From Pseudomonadota bacterium (lineage in GTDB: Archaea > Thermoplasmatota > SW-10-69-26 > JACQPN01 > JAJPHT01): 64,000 bases of DNA. The notes below the pieces were generated by a model. It saw only the letters and a list, made by a program, of their open reading frames with translations, had not been told where the DNA came from and made no database searches. Positions 58,540 through 64,000 of the stretch are shown here, piece by piece (position 1 is the stretch's first letter; each line of letters begins with the position of its first letter). Where the stretch lies: contig JAJPHT010000019.1 in NCBI GenBank assembly GCA_021325135.1, forward strand, positions 1-64,000, written 5' to 3'. Both the position numbers and the translations under genes were made by a program.

Positions 58540-61086
58540 TCAGAGGAGGCCCACGGGCCCCGTCGTCGTCATGCCCGGGTCGGTGTAGTACGGCAGGAAG
58601 CGCACGCCGGGGCTCACGCCGTTCTGGTACGCGCCCGCCTGGTCGGCCACGTCCACCGGGGGCCCCATGGGCGAGCCCCAGTAGTTGCTCGTGGCGTTGA
58701 CGAACGCGCTTCCCGCGCGGATGGCGTCGCGCTCGTTGCCCACGAAGAGGGAGCGGTGCACGTCCATGACGGAGGCGCCCGCGAGGCCCGCGCCGCCCAG
58801 GAGCCCCCACACGCCCTGCACGCTGACGGGGGGCGGCGTCGCGGGGACGGAGGGCGCGACGGGGCTCGCCGAGGCGTCGTCGAAGAGGATGCCGTCGAGG
58901 TTGTCCGAGACGTTGAGGCCCAGCGCGGTGATGGAGGTGGGGCTCGCGCGGATGCCCGCGCCGGCGTTGGACGTGAAGCTGGAGTCCGCAAGGTCGCCCG
59001 AGCCCACGAGGTACGCGCCGTGGCGGCCGTTGTGGTCGAACGAGGAGCCGCGGAGGGTGAACGCGCCGCGCGCCTCGACGCCGTCCCGGTCGTTGCCCGA
59101 CGCGACGACGTCCACGAGGGTCGCGCTGCCCAGGCGCGCGCCCGTGCCGCGGTTCGCGAGGAAGCGGTCCCCGCGCCAGGTGGTCGTGCCGTTGATGGAC
59201 GCGCCGTCGCCGCGGTTGTCCGCGACGAGGTTGCCCTCCGCCTCCACCTTGCCGCAGGTGGCGGGGCCGCCGCAGGGCTGCACGTCGACGACGCCCGCGC
59301 CGTTGCCCGTGAGCGCGTTGCCCAGGAGGCGCAGGTCCGCGCCGCTGGCCAGCACGAGGCCCGGGCCCGCGTTGTCCTCGATGCGGTCCTCCACGAGGGA
59401 GCCCACGGAGCCCCGCGCGAGAAGGCCCACGCCGTTGCGCGCGACGAGGCTGCCCGTGACGTTGAGGTCGCGCGCCGCGACGTCGAGCCCCACGCGCGCG
59501 TCCGTGACGCTGGCGTTCACGACGAGGAGCGGCGAGGAGGCGTCCGCGCGGATGCCGGTGTCCACCAAGGAGACGTTGGTGCGGAGCACCTGCACGCGGC
59601 AGCCCTGCGCGTCGATGCCCACGGTCCCCGCGGGGTCCACGGGGATCGTGACGTTGCTGTCCTTCACCGAGACGACGCAGGGCGGCACCTCGGAGGGGGC
59701 GGGCACGGCCATGGCCTCGACGCCCACCTGCGTCTGAAGGATCGTGGCGCCCTGCACGACGACGTTGAACGAGTTGACCGCGAGCACGCCCGCGCGCGCG
59801 TGGGCGAGGAGCGCGCCCTGCACGGTGGCGGTGTCCACCTCGTAGAGCACGACGTTGCCCTGCGCGGTGAGGGAGCCGAAGTAGCCCGCGGAGAAGCCCG
59901 AGTCGCGCACGCCGCCGCTGACGCTCACGTTGGCGGCCTTGTAGAAGTAGACCTGCTGGGAGGGGTCCAGCGCGCCGTCCACGTTGACGCCGTTGACGAG
60001 GTTGCCCTCCATCCACGGCACGGCCTGGCGCGAGGCGTAGGGCACGTCGAGGCCCACCGTGTTGTTGGCCAGCACGTTGGCGCGCAGGTGCGGGACGCTC
60101 CCCCCTTCGAGGGCGATCCCCACGGCGTTGCGCGTGACGAGGTTGCCCTCGACGTCGGTGGACGTGTCCCTCAGCCGCAGCCCGGCCTGCGCGTTGTCGC
60201 CGATGGTGTTGTTGGCGAAGAGGAGCGGCGAGTGGTCGACGACCGCGGCGTCGGCGCGCCCATCAAGGAGGACGTTCCCTTGGACGACGCCCGAGGCGTG
60301 CCAGAGGTTGAGCTGGACGCCCGTGGAGAAGCGCACGGTGTTGTTGACGACCACCGCGTCCTTGGTGAGCGTCACGTCGATGCCCGTCGCGCACTCGTCG
60401 ATGGAGTTGTTGGCGATGAGGGTGCCGATGGCGTTGACGCTCACGATGGCGCCCTGGCACGAGGAGATGGTGTTGCACGCGATGGTGGCGTTGGTGGTGA
60501 ACTTGACGAGGATCGCGTTCACCACCGAGTCGTCGTGCACGTCGTTGCAGAGGATGGACGGGCTGCCCTGCTGCGCCGAGATGCCGGTGGGCGTGTAGAT
60601 GAAGGCGTTCCCCTCGACGCGCGCGTTGCTGGAGAGGAGGACGACGCCCTGGTTGCTGGGCCCCATGGACGTGTCGCCCACGAAGCTGTTGTCCACGACG
60701 GCCGTGTCGGCGTTGGCCACGCTGACGCCCACGCCCATGGTGAGGAGCTTGTTGTTGGCCACGAGCCCCGCGCCTGCGGCCTGCTCGACCTGCACGCCGT
60801 AGCGCGCGCTGATATCATTGTCGCGCACGACGAACGCGGCGGTGACGTTGTGGATGCGGATGCCCACGCCGCTGCCGGCGCGGATGCTCCAGCCCGCGAT
60901 GACGTAGGGGTCGGAGGGGGCGCCGCTGCCGGAGACGACGCCGTGCGCGGCGGTGAAGTTGGCGTCCCCCTCGACCAGGATGGGCGCGTGGGGGAGGAAC
61001 GGGCCGGGCGAGGGGCCCGGGAGCGCGGCGGCCGGAAGGCTCGCCATCAGCACCGCCAGGACGATCGCGGCCGCTCCCCCGCGCAT
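58540..61086 (-). CDS. Large secreted right-handed beta-helix (NosD/PbH1-like) protein
   Basis: 848 residues. Signal peptide (MRGGAAAIVLAVLMASLPAA) and an opening typical of archaeal NosD-like proteins: GSGAPSDPYVIAGWSIRAGS. Many PbH1-type coils follow (VRDNDISARYGVQVEQAAGA, ATIACNTISSCQGAIVSVNA and others). Ends with a non-helical YWGSPMGPPVDVADQAG segment. No catalytic residues are evident; a polysaccharide or surface-binding role is inferred. Adjacent to a membrane regulator with the same fold. Confidence 0.85.
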   Translation of the reverse strand: MRGGAAAIVLAVLMASLPAAALPGPSPGPFLPHAPILVEGDANFTAAHGVVSGSGAPSDPYVIAGWSIRAGSGVGIRIHNVTAAFVVRDNDISARYGVQVEQAAGAGLVANNKLLTMGVGVSVANADTAVVDNSFVGDTSMGPSNQGVVLLSSNARVEGNAFIYTPTGISAQQGSPSILCNDVHDDSVVNAILVKFTTNATIACNTISSCQGAIVSVNAIGTLIANNSIDECATGIDVTLTKDAVVVNNTVRFSTGVQLNLWHASGVVQGNVLLDGRADAAVVDHSPLLFANNTIGDNAQAGLRLRDTSTDVEGNLVTRNAVGIALEGGSVPHLRANVLANNTVGLDVPYASRQAVPWMEGNLVNGVNVDGALDPSQQVYFYKAANVSVSGGVRDSGFSAGYFGSLTAQGNVVLYEVDTATVQGALLAHARAGVLAVNSFNVVVQGATILQTQVGVEAMAVPAPSEVPPCVVSVKDSNVTIPVDPAGTVGIDAQGCRVQVLRTNVSLVDTGIRADASSPLLVVNASVTDARVGLDVAARDLNVTGSLVARNGVGLLARGSVGSLVEDRIEDNAGPGLVLASGADLRLLGNALTGNGAGVVDVQPCGGPATCGKVEAEGNLVADNRGDGASINGTTTWRGDRFLANRGTGARLGSATLVDVVASGNDRDGVEARGAFTLRGSSFDHNGRHGAYLVGSGDLADSSFTSNAGAGIRASPTSITALGLNVSDNLDGILFDDASASPVAPSVPATPPPVSVQGVWGLLGGAGLAGASVMDVHRSLFVGNERDAIRAGSAFVNATSNYWGSPMGPPVDVADQAGAYQNGVSPGVRFLPYYTDPGMTTTGPVGLL

Positions 61087-61112
61087 ACGGCCTCGCGAGG
61101 GGTGCCTCGGCC

Positions 61113-62459
61113 TTACCCTTTCTCTTCGGACCGTGTGTCTGCCGCGTCGGGCGGCGGCAGCCCCGCTGCGACGTCGTCGGGCACGCGGCATCGCGTCTCG
61201 CGCCCCTGGGCCTCCTTCACCACGAGGCCGCGCGCCTCCAGCTTCTTGACGTGGTAGTGGAGCGCCTGGCGCGTCATGCCCAGCCGCGCGGCTGCGCTCG
61301 CCTGGGCGCTGCCTGGGTGGGCCGCGAGGTCCCGCAGGATGCGAAGCTCCTGGGGCGTGAGGGCGGGCAGCGAGCGCGGCGCGGGCGCCTCCGGCGCGGG
61401 GGGCGCGGCGCGGGCGCGGCGCCGCTTCGCCAGGGGCTGCGCGACGATCAGGCCCGCGAGCGCCAGCGCCACGGCCCCGAGCCCCAGGGTGGCCCACGGG
61501 AACGCGGCGGGCGCGCCCTGCGGGACGGTCGCGGCCGCGGCGCGCAGGTAGGTCACGTTGTCCAGCGTCAGCGCGCCCGACTCGCTCCCCTCCACGTCGC
61601 GCACGTTGCCCAGCGTGGTCCCCACGAGGCGCGCCGTGCCGCCGCGCAGGGAGAGGCCCACCGCATTGGCGTCCAGCGTGTCGTTGCGGCTCTCGAAGGC
61701 GGGCCCGGGGCCCTCGACGAGGACGCCCACCGTGGCCGCGTGGAGGCGGTTCCCCGAGAAGGAGAGCGCGGGCGCAGGCTCCTCGCCCGAGGCCGCGTGG
61801 ATGGCGACGAGGGGCCCGCCCCCGGCCTGGAGCGCCGAGAGGTCGTTGCGCGCGAAGGATGCGTTGAGCGGCCCGCCGTCCCATGCCACGTCCACCAGGG
61901 GCGCGTCGCCGCGCAGCGTGGAGTCCTCCACGAGGAGCGAGGCGGCGGAGGAGACCTCGATGCCGCGCCCGTTGGCCTCCACGAGCCCGCGGGAGAGCGA
62001 CACGCGCGGCGAGCCCTGCACGACCAGCGCGGGGCCCGCGTTGCCGCGGAACGACGCGTCGCGCAGGTCGACGCGGCTGTCGTTCGCCACCACGAGCCCT
62101 TCGCGGTTGGCCTCGAACGCCACGTCGTGCGCCTCCAGCGCGCCGTGCGAGACGGCGATGGCCGCGCCGTGCGAGCCCCAGAAGCGCGCGTGCTCCACCC
62201 GGCTCGTGCCGTTCCCCAGGAGGAGCACCGGGACGGCCACCTCCGCGCGGTGGGCCGGATCGCCCTCCACCACCAGGGAGCCCCACACCTCGACGTGGCC
62301 GGGCCCCGTGATGGCGACGCCGGGGCCCCACTCCAGGGTGTCGTTGGCCGCGACCACGACCACGTCGTCCAGGTAGACGGCGCCGACCCACGGCTCCGCG
62401 CGGGCGCCCGGCGCCAGCGCCAGGACGAGGAGCGCCGCGACGAGCCATCCCCGGGGCAC
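61113..62459 (-). CDS. Membrane-anchored regulator: beta-helix ectodomain, TM helix and winged helix
   Basis: 448 residues from a GTG. Signal sequence, then about 290 residues of beta-helix coils (for example VDLRDASFRGNAGPALVVQG). One TM helix (FPWATLGLGAVALALAGLIV, about residues 323-344) and an RRRAR stop-transfer follow. A cytoplasmic winged-helix domain (TPQELRILRDLAAHPGSAQA, ARLGMTRQALHYHVKKLEAR) has the HTH of the archaeal MarR/ArsR type. It reads like a one-component receptor that would sense a cell-surface ligand. Upstream partner in orientation of the secreted beta-helix gene (26-nt gap). Confidence 0.87.
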   Translation of the reverse strand: MPRGWLVAALLVLALAPGARAEPWVGAVYLDDVVVVAANDTLEWGPGVAITGPGHVEVWGSLVVEGDPAHRAEVAVPVLLLGNGTSRVEHARFWGSHGAAIAVSHGALEAHDVAFEANREGLVVANDSRVDLRDASFRGNAGPALVVQGSPRVSLSRGLVEANGRGIEVSSAASLLVEDSTLRGDAPLVDVAWDGGPLNASFARNDLSALQAGGGPLVAIHAASGEEPAPALSFSGNRLHAATVGVLVEGPGPAFESRNDTLDANAVGLSLRGGTARLVGTTLGNVRDVEGSESGALTLDNVTYLRAAAATVPQGAPAAFPWATLGLGAVALALAGLIVAQPLAKRRRARAAPPAPEAPAPRSLPALTPQELRILRDLAAHPGSAQASAAARLGMTRQALHYHVKKLEARGLVVKEAQGRETRCRVPDDVAAGLPPPDAADTRSEEKG

Positions 62460-62559
62460 GGCCCCCGCTTCGCGCTGCCGGCATGAAACATTTTCGGGCC
62501 ACGTCCCCTGGGGCCCCCGCCCGAAAGGGGAAGTAGGTCGACCCGGAGACGGGGGAGGC

Positions 62560-63027
62560 GTGCGCGTCCCTGCGTTGACGATGCTCCTGCTCGCCCCCGC
62601 GCTCGCCGGGTGCACCCTCGTGCCCGAGCCCAAGCCGCAGGACCTCTCCGGCGTCGTGGACGGCTACGACCCCACGGCGTCGTACCTCAAGGTGCACGTC
62701 CAGGACGGCGACCGCACCGTGCTGGTGGACTTCGACCGCCGCGACTGGAACGTCAACGGCATCGCGCAGCTCATCGACGAGAAGCTCGTGCGCAACCTGA
62801 CCATCCACGGCATGCCCCGCGACGTGCTCAACGAGATCCTCGTGGAGACCGTGGGCGACCCCTCGCAGCTGGCCAAGTACCGCTGGACCGACCAGACCTC
62901 CCCCGAGGAGCGCAGCGCGGCGGACAAGGCCTACGACGAGCTGGTCGCCAAGGCGCATCCGCCCGCGGGCGTCGCCGTCTCCCCGCCGTCGCCCACCGTG
63001 GCGCTGCCCACGGTCGCGCGGCCCTGA
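62560..63027 (+). CDS. Putative lipoprotein
   Basis: 155 residues from a GTG. Signal ALTMLLLAPALAGC with lipobox LAGC (C18). The mature domain (VDGYDPTASYLKVHVQDGD, VLVDFDRRDWNVNGIAQLI) resembles small alpha/beta secreted modules. A Pro-rich tail follows. No known function. Divergent from the membrane regulator. Confidence 0.6.
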   Translation: MRVPALTMLLLAPALAGCTLVPEPKPQDLSGVVDGYDPTASYLKVHVQDGDRTVLVDFDRRDWNVNGIAQLIDEKLVRNLTIHGMPRDVLNEILVETVGDPSQLAKYRWTDQTSPEERSAADKAYDELVAKAHPPAGVAVSPPSPTVALPTVARP

Positions 63028-63032
63028 GGCGC

Positions 63033-63839
63033 TCACCGGCTCGGCGAAGGCGGGACCATGCCGTCGTCGAAGCCGACGCTGGCGTGGCTGCCGTTGCAGA
63101 AGGGCTTGTTGGCCGAGACGCCGCAGCGGCAGAGCGTCACGCGGTTGCGGACCTCGTAGCGCCGGCCGTCGGCGGACTCGACGGGGATCCCGCCCTGGAC
63201 CCACAGGGGGCCGCTGCACCCGAGGGCGGGGTCCTCGACGACGCCGATGGCGGGCGCGAGCTTGTGCTCGATGGGCTTGCGCGTGGCGTTGTCGTGGACG
63301 ACGAGCCTCCCCGAGGGGCACTGGTTGGCCTCGCGGATGGCGAGCTTGCGCGCGTCGGGGTCGTCCGTCTGGCCGATGATCCCCCAGATCTTGCCGCCGG
63401 GATCGCAGAAGCGCGCGAACGCGCAGAGGATCTCCGCGTCGTCGAGGGAGAGCGAGGGCCCGGGCGTGCGCTCGGCCTGCCGCGCGTAGGGCCTCCGCGT
63501 CGCCGTCTCCGTCCCGTCGAACCTCGCGCGCGTGTGGCTCCCGTCGCAGAACGGCTTCGCCTGGGACTGGCCGCAGCGGCAGAGCGCGTAGGTGTCGCCC
63601 ACCTGGAACGCCTTTCCGGGGACCCAGTCCCACGAGAAGCCCTCCGCGTCGGGCGTGATGACCTGGATCCGCAGGGGGACGTCCCCCGTGACGACGAAGG
63701 GCCCGTCCTTCGTGACGACGATGCGGCTCCCCGCGCCGGGCTTCGCGAAGACCGCCTCGGGCGGCACGAACGCGGTGGAGGCCGGGTCGACGGCGCGCGC
63801 AGGCTTCGCGGGGAGGGGATCGCCGGGCTCTGCTGTCAT
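63033..63839 (-). CDS. Iron-sulfur protein with two CDGSH-type motifs
   Basis: 268 residues. CRCGQSQAKPFCDGSH (about residues 88-103) and CRCGVSANKPFCNGSH near the C-terminus each provide the 3Cys-1His ligand set of a CDGSH [2Fe-2S] cluster; the second has Asn for Asp. Between them is a Cys-bearing domain (CAFARFCDPGGKIW, NQCPSGRLVVHD). CDGSH proteins act in redox or cluster transfer. Last gene before the right edge. Confidence 0.87.
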   Translation of the reverse strand: MTAEPGDPLPAKPARAVDPASTAFVPPEAVFAKPGAGSRIVVTKDGPFVVTGDVPLRIQVITPDAEGFSWDWVPGKAFQVGDTYALCRCGQSQAKPFCDGSHTRARFDGTETATRRPYARQAERTPGPSLSLDDAEILCAFARFCDPGGKIWGIIGQTDDPDARKLAIREANQCPSGRLVVHDNATRKPIEHKLAPAIGVVEDPALGCSGPLWVQGGIPVESADGRRYEVRNRVTLCRCGVSANKPFCNGSHASVGFDDGMVPPSPSR

Positions 63840-64000
63840 CGGAGGGACCCGCGGCCCGGAGCGCGCTGCGCGAGCTTCATCGTGGTGGCTCCCCGCCCGC
63901 CTCGCGGCGGACGCCCGCGCCGATGCCTCCTTCCCGTCCCGCGCGCTTCCCGCCTCCGAGGTCGCCCCATGGCCCGAACCCCCGCGTCGCCGCTGCTTGC

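Noticed and set aside
58483..61257. 924-codon frame opposite the beta-helix gene
   Set aside because: Antisense shadow with Val/Arg/Ala/Asp/His bias and no recognisable domain; the minus frame has a signal peptide and beta-helix repeats.
1..64000. CRISPR arrays, complete insertion sequences or rRNA genes
   Set aside because: No regularly spaced direct repeats, transposase frames or rRNA-like sequence were seen on either strand.

Overview
The window looks like chromosomal DNA of a high-GC archaeon of the euryarchaeal or Thermoplasmatota type. It carries an archaeal S10/spc ribosomal-protein cluster with aIF1 (SUI1) and RNase P protein 1 embedded, plus TFE, aTrm56, the HTH-fused CTP-dependent riboflavin kinase, an HVO_0476-type zinc-finger protein, archaeal RNase P RNA and a tRNA-Ser. 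Many genes have a TATA-like box about 25-32 nt upstream of the start codon, as expected for leaderless transcripts. Genes inside operons use GGAGG-type Shine-Dalgarno sites or ATGA/GTGA overlaps. The lineage is inferred from gene content only.

Layout. 1-6635 (minus): uL3-uL4-uL23-uL2-uS19-uL22-uS3-uL29-aIF1-Rnp1-uS17-uL14-uL24, the last running off the left edge. 7090-8520: an AT-richer, probably transferred island with a GHKL ATPase and a STAS-like DUF4325 protein. 8637-14880: a GT-C glycosyltransferase, a small RHH-like protein, a DEAD-box helicase, an MFS carrier, a degenerate Nudix protein, a zinc-finger protein and a Thr/Pro-rich surface protein. 15000-15238: tRNA-Ser(GCU) with a duplicated 3' half, then a GC-rich palindromic stretch. 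15871-22818: housekeeping genes (cyclase-family hydrolase, IscA-type protein, TatA, a secreted three-repeat protein, MoeA, HVO_0476, FolD).

22861-45920 is a large surface-glycan locus. It has a flippase, at least nine glycosyltransferases, rmlA/C/D, a UDP-sugar dehydrogenase with two epimerase-like SDRs, a D-glycero-D-manno-heptose set (hddA-gmhA-gmhB) and a GDP-sugar SDR. LhgO and a HEPN/MNT toxin-antitoxin pair interrupt it. Together these genes should make dTDP-rhamnose-type, UDP-uronate or pentose-type and heptose-derived donors, assemble a glycan on a lipid carrier and flip it.

45921-64000 is mixed: a DUF3494 (ice-binding-like) surface protein, TFE, aTrm56 with its HTH partner, RbkR, a NOG1-type GTPase, catabolic enzymes, a patatin-like lipase, LarE, lipoproteins, RNase P RNA, a KGG-motif protein, and a secreted beta-helix protein beside a membrane-anchored beta-helix/winged-helix regulator. 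A two-CDGSH iron-sulfur protein closes the window. Several intergenic gaps carry long inverted repeats, some sharing sequence. gmhB appears to contain an in-frame 54-nt palindromic insertion.
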